A stretch of 64,000 bases of DNA from Rhynchospora pubera (taxonomy: Eukaryota; Streptophyta; Magnoliopsida; Poales; Cyperaceae): positions 80,989,676 to 81,053,675 of the forward strand of contig CM051460.1 in NCBI GenBank assembly GCA_028095005.1. Reading direction: 5' to 3'. Every line of letters starts with the position of its first letter. Within the stretch, counting starts at the first letter, position 1. The notes under the pieces were generated by a model. That model searched no databases. It worked only from the letters and a program-made list of their open reading frames with translations, and was not told the origin of the DNA. The position numbers and the translations under genes are program-made. Positions 34,331 through 45,980 of this stretch are shown here, piece by piece.

Positions 34331-37300
34331 CTAATCATAAGTGATAGCGTAAGTCATCAATGAGGAATTATCGTCATAAACAACAATGTCGCCATCACCA
34401 GACAGCAATTCTTCATAGTCTAGATTTACAGATGCACTAGGACCCTCAATGGTCTCCCAATCTAAATCATCACCCTCGAGCAAGCCGGGCTCTTCACTGA
34501 CCCATTCGCCTAACAGGTCAATGTTATTGAGGCTAATAGGATCACACAATTCAATAGCACCTTTTTTCAAGAACCTATAAGAATATTCCATATGATCACC
34601 AAATTGAGCAATTGAAGCAAGATAAAGAGATATAAAACTAAATAGTTTTCTACATCATGATTAGTAAATCGGGGAATAAAGAAGCATATAATAACATGGC
34701 ATGGACGGCCCACTCTATGCAATTCTTTGAGGTGTTTATAAGCAACATATGTTTGCAACTGTATGCAAGATGTCTTTACTGTTTTCCTCAAGGTCATGAT
34801 CTTTATCCCCAATCATAACAGTAACAGAAATTTCTACAAAAATGTCAATACCCCCCAGTCCAGTTTTAAAATGTCATACATAGCCCCAGTGAAAAAAAAA
34901 AAAAAGGTTCCACGGCATATGATGACCGGGTGCAATTTTTTTAAAGATAGTTGGATGAGAGGGGGGGAGATGTGACAGTTAACCCCCTTTTTGAGGGGAA
35001 TTAAGTCTTCTACAGTCGAGTATCTAACGACCCATGCATGACACAGAAAACAAGTGTGGTAAGTACCTTTCGCGGAGCTTCAAATTGTAGCGAACAAAAG
35101 CCAAGTCAGTGAGTCTTTTGTACTCTACGCGATTGTGCCTTTTGGAGTGAAGGAACTCAAAAGTGTTCCAATTTCTCTCACATCCTGTTGCCCTACAGCA
35201 CTGACTCAGCACCCTCATTGCAAAATTCTGCAGCTCTGGTGTTTCATTCCCAAATTGCTCCCACCATGCAACTACAATAAACCGGCACACATGATGATTA
35301 ATATGCACTTATAACAAGTTTCGTCTCAACAATTTTCAATTCAAATATCCATTAAAAAAATGCTTCCCAACAACCATTACAGACTCTTTTAACATTAATT
35401 TACCCGTGGACACTAGAATTATGAGTTACAGGCAAGTAAAATAGAGACAATCTGGTATAGGCTAAATCATAGCAAATAGTCCATATAAAAATACAATTAA
35501 AGCTCACTGACACAATTGTAATGATGTGTCAGGATGCAATATGCTTGACAACATATCAACCTATTTCATTATCTCCCCACAAGAAGTTTTAAAACAAAAT
35601 TCTATAATTCACGAATGCTTTTTTTCCCTTTTTCAGTAAATGGACTTTTTAAATAATTCAAAAATTAAACATGTTAATGCAACTAAGGGAAATTGAGGAG
35701 GTTATTGCAGATACAGAAAAAATTCAGGTGTAAAATTTGCAAAATAACTTCTCTAAAGTTTGACTAATTTTTAATGAAATTAACTGCTTTTTGGGTTCTG
35801 TACCTGGATTGAGCTTGTCACGAAGTCGAATTGCAAGAGGCAAACCAAAATCACCTGTTGACCGCTTGTATGCCTCCAACTGAATCCCAATCTTCTCCTG
35901 AACTTCATCACTCTGCACCAACCTTGTAATAGTGCTAAGCAATGCCCTATTGACATCACTCTGCTTCCCGTATTCATTTTTAAAATAAACAGACGGGTTC
36001 AAGAAGCACCCTGCTCCATGCAAGGGGATACAAAGCTCTTTCTCCCATATGGCCTCAATCACTCTCAGATAAGGTCCAAAAGCTGAAGTGTTGTTCTTTA
36101 GCCGCAATTTAATTGCCTCTTTAGCCATTTCAATGGCCTCATAAATGTAACCCATTGCCGGTTTATCTTCACTGTCTACCAACCTAAGAATGCGAACAAG
36201 CGGTTCAGTTACCTCAACTATGTGCTGACACTGAGGCCAAAATTCCTTGTCTTGTAAAATAATGTTAGCAACTTCTTTACCAATGTTTCCACTTGAGTGA
36301 GGTGACTCAGCCCACCTATTGTCAGAAAACATCTGGTGTATTTCCTTTTTAAACTTCAAGATGCAATGGAGGCTCAAGAAATGACTGGCAAACCTGGTGA
36401 CACCAGTACGACATAAATCATGACCATTGGTAAACTCCTTTCTCATCATAGCAAGAATGGAAGCATTATTGTAGATAAATTTTGTTATTTTCCGTGCCTT
36501 TTGTAGGGTTTCGTCAATAAACGGGAAGAAAGCCTGGTTCGAAAAGGTTTCCAGAATCAAATCAATACAGCGGGCAGCACATGGAGACCAAAAGAATGTA
36601 CCATAACGCTGTTGCAAGGCTGTACCAGCTGCTTTATGAGCTGCATCAATATCGGTGACAAACTGCACTACATTTTCAGGCCCCAGTTCCCTGATAACCT
36701 GGTCAAAAATCTCAAACAGGGTCTCTCTGCTTTTACTAAGCCCTGAGACATCAACTGATTTCAAAAACACTGAACCCCCAGGAGAGTATGCAAAGAAGTT
36801 GATGATGGGCTCTGGCCTCTGATTGGTCCACCCATCAGCCATTATAGAACAACCATATGTCCCCCATTCTTTCTTCATATTAGAAATATGCTCCTTGATA
36901 TCAAAAGCTATATCTTTCAAAAGCGGACCCCGCAAATCATTTAAGTTTGGAGCCTTAAAACCTGGACCAACTCTTGCAATAGCATCCACCATCGCCTCGT
37001 AATAACATGAGTTGGCAGCATTAAATGGCACATTCGCATCATACCACCATTTTGCTATGGCCAATTGGGCTTCGTGAGTTGGGTCCAAAAATAATCCATT
37101 TTTTGCTTTAGGTTCACTTCGCGGGGTTGTAAGGGCAGTAAGGAGACCTACGTTGCGCCTGGAACCACTTGGCTTTGACCTACTACTTGAAGCAATTAAG
37201 TTGCCAGAATCCACAAGTATAGGAGTATCAATGTGAGTATTATTATCTATTTTTGGTTTTCTTCTCTTCCTTGGGGTTTGATGGGTGGTTAAGCCTGCGA

Positions 37301-37544
37301 CTAGCCGTTTCATTTGAGATCTAACGTTCTCAGGCACATTTCGGCAAACTTGAGCCTGACCCTTTACACCGGCTAGGTGGTACTTTAGGCGAGTGATACC
37401 GCCTCCACTTAATCTTTTATCACAATAAATACAGATGCTGCTATTCTTAGAGTCTGAAACGGGCTTTGCATGGGCCCAAGCAGGATCATCAGATCGGCCC
37501 CCAAAGGACAGGCTAGAAGAACTAGGAGTAGAGTTTCTGGGCAT
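34331..37544 (-). CDS. hAT-transposase-derived BED/DUF659 protein, three exons
   Basis: Probably a nuclear DNA-binding protein derived from a hAT transposase. Minus-strand exons 37544-35804, 35271-35067 and 34574-34331 join in frame through GT-AG introns of 532 and 492 bp to 729 residues with no stop. A BED-type zinc finger has Cys38, Cys41, His56 and Cys67; a basic KRRKPK follows at about 96. DUF659 (about 180-340) includes ADGWTNQRPEPIINFFAY. The hAT C-terminal dimerisation region spans the exon 1/2 junction (NPVAWWEQFG, then VLSQCCRATGCERNWNTFEF). The tail is acidic (LLGEWVSEEPGLLEGDDLDW), unlike a plain transposase. An acceptor TTTGTTTCAG lies 7 bases upstream of the ATG, so the leader is spliced. 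No hAT inverted ends flank the gene. It resembles the Arabidopsis At3g17450-type host genes. Catalytic competence cannot be judged. Confidence 0.9.
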
Positions 37545-38198
37545 ATTTGATCTGAAACAAAAAAGGTAGATGTTAACGAAATAAGAGAACCAGAAGTAAT
37601 GTAACAGCAAAAGAAGCTAACTATGAACAGACTAGAATCTGCCAAAAAAGATAACACAAGCAATGGGACTGAAACAGACCCACAAAGGAAATAAAATCAA
37701 GCGTTAATGTAAGTTACACAACATATAATATATAGGACTTGAGTCCTTTTAATCCACAACATTCCATTCAAAAGCCCCAAAGTAAAATAATAAATTGCCA
37801 TCAGAAGGAAAGGTGCAGAAATGTATTATTTCATTGCTTCCAGTATGAAGTTGCTCAAATCCCTTGCGCAATTATCCAAACATCATCTGGCATACCATAT
37901 TTCACAGCCAAATCAAAAATTCAAAATTGTGTACATATGGGTAAATGCATGCAAGCGTGTAAAAGAGAGTTAAAAAAGTAAAGAAAACATAACTTTGTCG
38001 GGTACAAGTTTACTTTGTTTTCAGAGAAGACATTATAATTACATCAAAATTATATAACTAAAACGAGCCATCAGAAGGGAACATTACATATTTTTTTTTT
38101 CTCATAGCAGCTTGATAGAAAAAGTTCTACAAGTGCTCAAACTTGCGCCCTCAGAGCATCACTTGGCAAATACAAACTAAACAATAGTTAAGAACTTT

Positions 38199-40819
38199 GG
38201 CCCTGTTTGGTAGAGACTTAAATCATTCTTAACTGAGTTAAGAATGAGTTAAGACACCAAACATGTCTTAAAATTGAATTAGTAAGTTTACTTAAATGCT
38301 GACTGGGATTTAAAATTAAGAAAACATCGGCTGACATGGCATCTTAAATTAAGACGTCATCTGTGGTGTCTTAAGTTAAGAAAAGCGGAAAATTTAGTGT
38401 CATTTTACATTGTTGCCCTTCATCCGAAAAAAGCGCTTCTAATTTTTTTTGCGCCGCTCGTCCGAAACCAATGGCCGCTCCTTTCTCTCTTCCGAAAAGA
38501 AAGGTTCCCTCTTACATGCTCCCAAAGTTACTAATCGCTGATGAAGGTGATAAGAATAAAAATACGATTCTTATGAAAACCTAACGACCCCCTTCTATTT
38601 ATCAATTGCTCACATATTCGTACTCTTCCGCTTCGCTAAACAAGGTACATATTTTTTCCTCTTATTTTAGGTCTAATTATTTTTAATGTCGTCATGTGAT
38701 TTATTTTTCCTAAATCAGCTCTTATTTTTTCACTTTCTCATGTCCTTTCGTGGTCTGAAAGTACTAATTAATAAGGTCTCATACTACCTATTATTTTAGA
38801 CCTAAGTTCACTATAGCATTTTGATCGGCTAAATCAATTTATTTTACTTTTTTGAGTATTAAATTCTATTAAACTTAATTAATTGAAAGTTTGCTTACTT
38901 TACACAAACAGATTTCATCAGCATATTAAATTCATGCTGCCCCATGTTATATTGAGTTCCTTCCTACTGGTAAAAAATTAATATAAGTTCAACTTGTCTC
39001 AGCCGATATCAGTCTGTAATTGAGGGGCTTAGACTTTATTAATAAAAAAGTTTGCTAAGTATACAAACATATACTACAAAACCGAGATACATTCAAAGGA
39101 AGCATCTTATATTGTACATTCATAGATCCCCATTTCCGATCCCATTTTGAGTGGTACATCCCAAACATCTTGAATTTCTTCCTCCTGATTTCAGTTCAGA
39201 TTGTCCAAAATTAATTATCAGATTCATAAAAATTAAATGAGTTCAATGTTTAATTGCAAACCACTACTCCTCAAATATATCTTTTGATTTTGGCATGTAT
39301 ACTCATGACCATGGCTAATTGAAAGTACTATTGAACTGCAATTTGCTTCACCAATAGAAGCATGTAAAATTTGACTTGATCTAATAAATTCTCTTTATTC
39401 TAGTATAGGAGTTATACATCTAGCAGCTCTTTGAACAGAACAGTGCAGTAGCTCTTCAATTGTTACAGCCCTTTAAACCATTGCAGCTCTTTATAATTAT
39501 AGGTACTGATATAAGTTTTAAAATTTCTTGATCTTTATTTGATTTTATAATAATGTTTTGGATATTTTCAAGTTAAATTGTGTTTTGTGACGGACATACG
39601 GTTCCCTATATGTTGTGTAAGATATTTATTTTTTTATCTATATGTATTAACTGCCATGAAATTACCAGCAAAGAAAAATGATAGAAATTAAGCATGGATC
39701 AATCTGGAAGGAAAGGAAATAAGAAGAATGGTAATGTAGAACCATCTTCTAAAACTAGGAGAGCAAATTGGAGTAATGAGCAAATGACACTCTTGTTAAA
39801 TTTGATACGAGAAGACCAACTTGCATTTCGAGTTGCTGGGCCTGGAACATTCACCATTCAAATGTGGGACAGATTAGCTATTGTTATAAATTCACAATCG
39901 ATACCAGAACGCAAAGGTCACAAATTTCAAGCACGATGGAAGACAATAAAGTATGATTTTTACGATTACAACCGACATGTGGATTACAATTTGGAACCCT
40001 TTGAGTGGCTTGATATAATGACAGAGATAGTTGATTAAAATACGGCACATGGACAATATGCAGCAGGTTCAGTGTACCACTTGCACTTGAAGACCTAATT
40101 AGCCAATTTGATAGCTCAGATAATAATGAAAATTTTAATTAATTTTCACTTTTTTATGCTGTATTAGTTAATTATTTTATATCTTATTTGAGATATTTAA
40201 GTTTTCATGCAATTAATTTTGTTTGTTGGAACTACTTGTATCAGCACTGGTATTTCATGTAATTAGCTTGTTTTCATTTTGTTTGCTATCTAGTTCATCT
40301 TAAAATTTATTTATCTCCAGTGTTTCTTTTTTGTTTGTTTCATCGAGAACGTGATATGAGATTATGAGCAATAAAACTTTCCTATCAAATACTTTAAATT
40401 TCTGAGATATCCTGTATTAGCAAGAAACAAATTATTCTAGGCTATCTTCCTAAATTGACTTAGAAAATATAGTATATTACAAAAAAAAAAGTTAATGCAA
40501 TGAGAAATTGGACGGTGTAATAATATGACTTAAGATGAATTATGAAATAGTCATCCAGGAAGCGATCTCTCTTATTTATATGCTACGAAAAATAATTCAG
40601 CGGAAGCCATGTGACAACAAGCACATAGAAAAAATAATAATAATAATGAGTGGGCATTTTAGTCTTTTTCTTTATACGGACTCCATAAATGACTATCTTA
40701 AGATTTACAAATTCTTAATTTTTATACCAAACACAACTTAATTTTAGTGGAGTAGGATGACTTAAGTAATTACAAATTCTTAACTTACTAAATGATTTAA
40801 GTTACTACCAAACATGGCC
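38199..40819 (+). mobile_element. PIF/Harbinger element, 2.6 kb, without transposase
   Basis: Inverted ends GGCCCTGTTTGGTAGAGACT and, from the right, GGCCATGTTTGGTAGTAACT, both continuing with TTAAATCATT. TTT flanks both sides (38196-38198, 40820-40822), a 3-bp target duplication. The element carries one recognisable gene, for the MYB/SANT-like accessory protein (39694-40038). No DDE transposase sequence was found on either strand, so it appears to be a deletion derivative that would depend on a transposase elsewhere. Confidence 0.85.
39694..40038 (+). CDS. MYB/SANT-like protein of a Harbinger element
   Basis: PIF/Harbinger elements encode, beside the transposase, a MYB/SANT-like DNA-binding protein that helps the transposase reach the nucleus and element ends. 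This frame of 114 codons has the trihelix-like SANT fold signature: RRANWSNEQMTLLLNLIRED, then MWDRLAIVIN and FQARWKTIKYDFYDYNRHV, with the spaced tryptophans in place. The N-terminus is basic (SGRKGNKKNG). Family members are usually two to three times longer, so this copy may be C-terminally truncated or a stop has arisen after TEIVD. It may be untranslated. L10-interacting MYB-domain proteins are host relatives of the same fold. Confidence 0.7.
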   Translation: MDQSGRKGNKKNGNVEPSSKTRRANWSNEQMTLLLNLIREDQLAFRVAGPGTFTIQMWDRLAIVINSQSIPERKGHKFQARWKTIKYDFYDYNRHVDYNLEPFEWLDIMTEIVD

Positions 40820-41319
40820 TTTAATTAAAGTGCAAAAAATCGGAAAGAAAGTTTAGCATTTTGACGAGTGATCCGATTCAGCGACTACAATACAATGAAC
40901 ATTCTAAAAACAAAACGAAATGACTCACTTCATAATACCAGGAATTAAGTACCAGAAAATTTGAACTGGTGTGTACCAGTACCGGTAATTACCAAGACGG
41001 TACTAAAATGACTCACTTCATAAATTAAATACAACTGTTAGAAACAAAGAAAACAAGAACCACCTCCACCACCACCCCCCTACCCCCAAAGCAATTTAAC
41101 AACTGATCGGTGGCAAAGAATTAATCAAGCAAAGAGAGCCTATAAAGGAATTAAAAAAGAGTACCGGTGCTGGAGAGCAGTTGTGGCTATGAAAAGCTTG
41201 AAGGAGGAAATGGGTTGTTTCGGAAAGGATTCATTTAGGAAGAAACTAAACTAGGTGAGAGACAGGGATTTCACTCCGTAATGGCAAGGGAGCAAGAATT
41301 TCGGCGGATCTGTGAAAAA

Positions 41320-41349
41320 GAGGCGAAAATGAAACCCTAGCGGAAAGAA
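41320..41349 (-). promoter_or_regulatory. Leader-type CTAGGGTTTCA motif and left MULE target duplication
   Basis: Minus strand CTAGGGTTTCATTTTCGCC is typical of the 5' ends of plant housekeeping transcripts (telo-box-like AAACCCTAG on the plus strand). CGGAAAGAA at 41341-41349 is the left copy of the MULE target duplication. Confidence 0.5.
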
Positions 41350-41775
41350 GAGCACCAGCATCCTCTACAGCATAAAAAGGACTGCTCCAAGCAGTCTTTT
41401 TTATTTTTTTTAATTTGTTTAAATTTTAAAATTCAAATGGAGAATCCAAACCGTTGATCTTGTTAAGTTTTATCGGCGATGCATTTTCATATAAGTTTTA
41501 TAAAATTTGAAGTTGATTTGATACTTGATTAAGTGGTCAACAAATGAACGAACCTGGTTTGATTAATTCTAATACGTTCATAATTTGGTCACTTAATCAA
41601 GTATCAAATCAACTTAAAATTTTATAAAACTTATATGAAAATGCATCGCCGATAAAACTTAACAAGATCAACGGTTTGGATTCTCCATTTGAATTTTAAA
41701 ATTTAAACAAATTAAAAAAAATAAAAAGGACTGCTTGGAGCAGTCCTTTTTATGGCCGTAGAGGATGCTGGTGCG
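41350..41775. mobile_element. Foldback MULE in the leader of the hAT-derived gene
   Basis: The arms are inverted over nearly the whole 426 bp: GCACCAGCATCCTCTAC and AAAAAGGACTGCT on the left mirror AGCAGTCCTTTTT and GTAGAGGATGCTGGTGC on the right. CGGAAAGAA is duplicated exactly at 41341-41349 and 41776-41784 (9 bp, MULE type). The inner arm ATCCAAACCGTTGATC is shared with 2766-3202. Removing it would rejoin leader sequence to the promoter at about 41785-41850. It could form a long RNA hairpin if transcribed. Confidence 0.92.
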
Positions 41776-42926
41776 CGGAAAGAATTCCGGAACGAGATAG
41801 AGTTTTGTTTCGTGGGACACTAGTGAAAGCCCAATAAAAGTTTTGGGCCGTTCTATCAAAAGAAGTAAAACTAAAACATCCGAAAATATTAAAAGTAATA
41901 TTAAAATATTATGAAATTTCAGAACTGTTGCCATAGTAATCCAAATTTTAATACTAGGTTTCCAATATCGTTCTTTCAATGAAAAAATGACCTTAGCCAT
42001 TCCCCTATTTTGTAAGTAGTTTGAGTATTTTATTAATATATTTCAACTTTTAAAATGATTTTTTTCAGTATGACGATCCGAAGTTGAGTTAACGGTGCGG
42101 CATTTTTTCGGTGAAAAACGGTGTGTATATGCGAACATCCGTATCAAACTTATAGTATTCTTGTGTACAGTACTACATTTGTATGGACAATTGGTACATG
42201 ATATTGTACTTAGAGAGACAGCAGTACACGATATTGAACATCTCTAAGCATTTTATGGACGATATGTACCAAATACACTATGTTCTCAATACACAATGTG
42301 TCTTTTAATATTGTACACGTTTAATCGGAAAAAAAACGTAAATGACACGTTATGTTATTTTATCTTTTTTTTCTGTGACGTACGTGCGGTTGGCTACAAA
42401 ATATCGCTATTTTCGAAAAAAATGTGTTTTTTAAAAGCTTGATATGTTTTCAATATTTCTTAATACTTTAAATGTTTTTATCTAATTTAAATATTTGTAT
42501 AGTTTTATATTGTCAATATGTATTTTTCTTATTAAGTTGTATTTTTATTTTTTTAATATGTTTCATATATTTTTTCCACATACTTTATTTTGAATTTTTA
42601 ATATTTTTCCTATGATTGTGAAAAAAATAATTAAAATATAATATATATAATATTTAAGCATATTAAAATATTTATATGTTTGATAAGAAGATTTTATGCA
42701 TACATTTTAGTATGAATTTTGCTCCAAAACTAAACTAATTTGTATTTAATTTAGGTTAATATGTGTTATTTGTGCTTAGTTTATGAATAGCTAAACCGTC
42801 CTTAACTACTACCGAGAGAGAAGAATTAGGGTTGTTTAGGAATAACTTATATTTGACTTAAGTACTTTAACTAAGGACCGAGAGATGAAATTTAGGTACC
42901 TAGAAAGAATTAAGAAGTTCACATAG
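41440..42926. repeat. Tandem duplication of 1.49 kb, unit 1
   Basis: This unit is repeated head to tail at 42927-44413 with about six single-base differences and one T-run length difference by eye (over 99 percent identity). It starts inside the left arm of the MULE, so unit 1 keeps the whole MULE and unit 2 lacks the outermost left arm. It includes the site II promoter motifs and 1 kb of AT-rich upstream DNA. A 110-codon minus-strand frame occurs in both units (41668-42000, 43154-43486) but overlaps promoter and MULE sequence and is not a convincing gene. Confidence 0.95.
41824..41852 (-). promoter_or_regulatory. Paired site II motifs, promoter of the hAT-derived gene
   Basis: Minus strand reads GGCCCAAAACTTTTATTGGG followed by CTTTCAC, giving GGCCCA and TGGGCT motifs about 10 bases apart. 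Such TCP-bound site II elements are common in plant housekeeping promoters. They lie about 500 bases upstream of the leader motif today, but only about 75 bases if the MULE is discounted. A copy of this promoter sits at about 43310-43338. Confidence 0.5.
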
Positions 42927-44413
42927 AGAATCCAAACCGTTGATCTTGTTAAGTTTTATCGGCGATGCATTTTCATATAAGTTTTATAAAATTTGAAGTT
43001 GATTTGATACTTGATTAAGTGGTCAACAAATGAACGAACCTGGTTTGATTAATTCTAATACGTTCATAATTTGGTCACTTAATCAAGTATCAAATCAACT
43101 TCAAATTTTATAAAACTTATATGAAAATGCATCGCCGATAAAACTTAACAAGATCAACGGTTTGGATTCTCCATTTGAATTTTAAAATTTAAACAAATTA
43201 AAAAAAATAAAAAGGACTGCTTGGAGCAGTCCTTTTTATGGCTGTAGAGGATGCTGGTGCGCGGAAAGAATTCCGGAACGAGATAGAGTTTTGTTTCGTG
43301 GGACACTAGTGAAAGCCCAATAAAAGTTTTGGGCCGTTCTATCAAAAGAAGTAAAACTAAAACATCCGAAAATATTAAAAGTAATATTAAAATATTATGA
43401 AATTTCAGAACTGTTGCCATAGTAATCCAAATTTTAATACTAGGTTTCCAATATCGTTCTTTCAATGAAAAAATGACCTTAGCCATTCCCCTATTTTGTA
43501 AGTAGTTTGAGTATTTTATTAATATATTTCAACTTTTAAAATGATTTTTTTCAGTATGACGATCCGAAGTTGAGTTAACGGTGCGGCATTTTTTCGGTGA
43601 AAAACGGTTTGTATATGCGAACATCTGTATCAAACTTATAGTATTCTTGTGTACAGTACTACATTTGTATGGACAATTGGTACATGATATTGTACTTAGA
43701 GAGACAGCAGTACACGATATTGAACATCTCTAAGCATTTTATGGACGATATGTACCAAATACACTATGTTCTCAATACACAATGTGTCTTTTAATATTGT
43801 ACACGTTTAATCGGAAAAAAAACGTAAATGACACGTTATGTTATTTTATCTTTTTTTTTCTGTGACGTACGTGCGGTTGGCTACAAAATATCGCTATTTT
43901 CGAAAAAAATGTGTTTTTTAAAAGCTTGATATGTTTTCAATATTTCTTAATACTTTAAATGTTTTTATCTAATTTAAATATTTGTATAGTTTTATATTGT
44001 CAATATGTATTTTTCTTATTAAGTTGTATTTTTATTTTTTTAATATGTTTCATATATTTTTTCCACATACTTTATTTTGAATTCTTAATATTTTTCCTAT
44101 GATTGTGAAAAAAATAATTAAAATATAATATATATAATATTTAAGCATATTAAAATATTTATATGTTTGATAAGAAGATTTTATGCATACATTTTAGTAT
44201 GAATTTTGCTCCAAAACTAAACTAATTTGTATTTAATTTAGGTTAATATGTGTTATTTGTGCTTAGTTTATGAATAGCTAAACCGTCCTTAACTACTACC
44301 GAGAGAGAAGAATTAGGATTGTTTAGGAATAACTTATATTTGACTTAAGTACTTTAACTAAGGACCGAGAGATGAAATTTAGGTACCTAGAAAGAATTAA
44401 GAAGTTCACATAG
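42927..44413. repeat. Tandem duplication of 1.49 kb, unit 2
   Basis: Second copy of 41440-42926. Its left junction shows GA micro-homology between the two parent sites, or GAG if the MITE was already present. Its right edge coincides with the first bases of the MITE at 44415. Confidence 0.95.
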
Positions 44414-44414
44414 A

Positions 44415-44563
44415 GGTTGTGTTTGGATGAGTGAGTGAATAAGGAAAAAGCTTCTTCTTACTCTCAAATTTATTATAAAATAATCTAAATTCTTCACAAA
44501 GTTACACACTTTCCAATACTTCTTTTCCTATTTCTCTTATTCCCACACCATCTAAACGGAGCC
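44415..44563. mobile_element. MITE at the duplication edge, AGA target duplication
   Basis: Ends GGTTGTGTTTGGATG and CATCTAAACGGAGCC, with AGA on both sides (44412-44414, 44564-44566). The core CACAAAGTTACACAC places it with the other 3-bp-duplication MITEs. Confidence 0.88.
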
Positions 44564-44826
44564 AGAATAAAATAATATTTATGATTTAAGCGGTATTCAA
44601 TCTAACAATATAATGGATTGCAAGAGAGATCTTTGCGAGAAACAAAGACTAAGTATGCAAAGTACACCATAAACCCTACAATTAAAATCTCATTTTGGAA
44701 CCTCATGCTCGAACTCAAGTTAGGATAAACTTAGTGTCCTTGTCTTCACTCAATTGAACTAAATAAATACTACTAGTTGTAACATCATTCCAGTGGGTTC
44801 GACCCCGACTATACTTAACATAGGTT

Positions 44827-45251
44827 CAAGCTTCTAAATTTCGACGAAATAACAGAAATAGCGGTATTCTGTGTCAAACCGCATGAACGTTACAGTCTTA
44901 ATTGAGAAAATGACGTAACGCGTTATTTCAGTTATTTCGGCGAAATAACAAGCTGTTATTGCTACTATTGTTAAATTGTGTATTCAATATTGAACTATTG
45001 TTAAATTGGTACAAGCTGCTACTGCTACTCAATATTGATACGCTGCAGTATATTGAATTTGTTATGACCGTATGCTATTTGTATGGAGTATTGGAGATGT
45101 ATAAACATATAAATTGATAGTTATAGAATTGATGTGCGTCAAACTTTGAAAAAATACTACACCGTTATATCGCCGTTATAACATCGAAATAACACCGAAA
45201 TAATATGGAGACCTGGACCGTCATACCGAAAAAATCGAAATTTAAAGCTTG
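44827..45251. mobile_element. hAT-type MITE, 425 bp
   Basis: Inverted ends CAAGCTTCTAAATTTCG and, from the right, CAAGCTTTAAATTTCG. ATAGGTT flanks both sides (44820-44826, 45252-45258); with the next base, 7 of 8 positions match, as for a hAT 8-bp duplication. The inside has repeated CGAAATAAC words. No coding sequence. It is unrelated in sequence to the hAT-derived gene. Confidence 0.8.
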
Positions 45252-45258
45252 ATAGGTT

Positions 45259-45980
45259 ATAAGCTTGCGGCTAATATTGAGTAGAATTGGGTATAAATTT
45301 ATTAGCACTTATTTCACATCAATATTTTACATATTTTTTTATATATTTTTTATATTTAGAATTATTTAATTTGAATTATTATATAAAAATATTAAATATC
45401 CTCATCTCCTCTCCTCTCATCTCATCTCATCTTCTCTCATCTCCTCCCATCTCCACTTTTTCAATTAATCTCTCTCTTTTTCTTTTTTTTATCCCTCTCT
45501 GTATACTAGCATATCTTTCTCTCTCCTTTACTATTCTCAATTTTTTTTCAATTTTAAAAAAATCATCGTACCTAGATTGAGATAATGGTGTTATTTCAGG
45601 AGAGAAAAAAATATTATGGAAAAGGATAAAAAAGTTCAAACATCATGTAATCTTGGTTAGTCTTTTCAATACAAACAAAAAGACGAGGTCACCACTCTGA
45701 GGTTTGGCAGTTGTAGTATTCCAATGGTTAATTAGGGCCTGCATAGTGAACAAAAGGGAACCTGAGCTTGTCCAAACATAGTTAAAACCTTTTGGCAGAC
45801 TAGTCAAGGATTTCAAAGAAAAAAAATAACCTTTTGGCAAACTATGCATCACTATAGCACCTTGATTGTACTTGATTTGATATTATAATCATCAAAAAAT
45901 ACTCCATATTCAGGGGTGTTTTCTACAGTGAACTGATGACGTCAGGGTTTTTTTATCTCTGCCGTTCATTTATTCCGATA
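45259..45980. other. AT-rich and CT-rich intergenic DNA
   Basis: A pyrimidine tract of CTCATCTC-like units covers about 45400-45480. Open frames across it on both strands are composition artefacts. A possible Helitron 5' end lies at about 45492 and is discussed with that element. Confidence 0.55.

Larger units (their letters stand above)
37552..41340 (-). other. Presumed 5' leader intron of the hAT-derived gene
   Basis: The first coding exon begins with an intron acceptor at about 37552. A leader-like sequence lies at 41340-41160 on the minus strand, starting CTAGGGTTTCATTTTCGCC, with possible donors such as CCG|GTACTC near 41165. If joined, the intron is about 3.6 kb and contains the Harbinger element at 38199-40819. 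No other gene is seen between 37552 and 38198 or between 40820 and 41160. The link is inferred from motifs and position; a separate short transcript remains possible. Confidence 0.45.

Noticed and set aside
41668..43486. Identical 110-codon minus-strand frames in both duplication units
   Set aside because: They overlap MULE arm and promoter motifs, and identity reflects the recent duplication rather than selection.
44780..44826. GTGGGTTCGACCCCGAC resembling a tRNA T-arm
   Set aside because: No acceptor stem or D-arm pairs around it; more like retroelement leader sequence.
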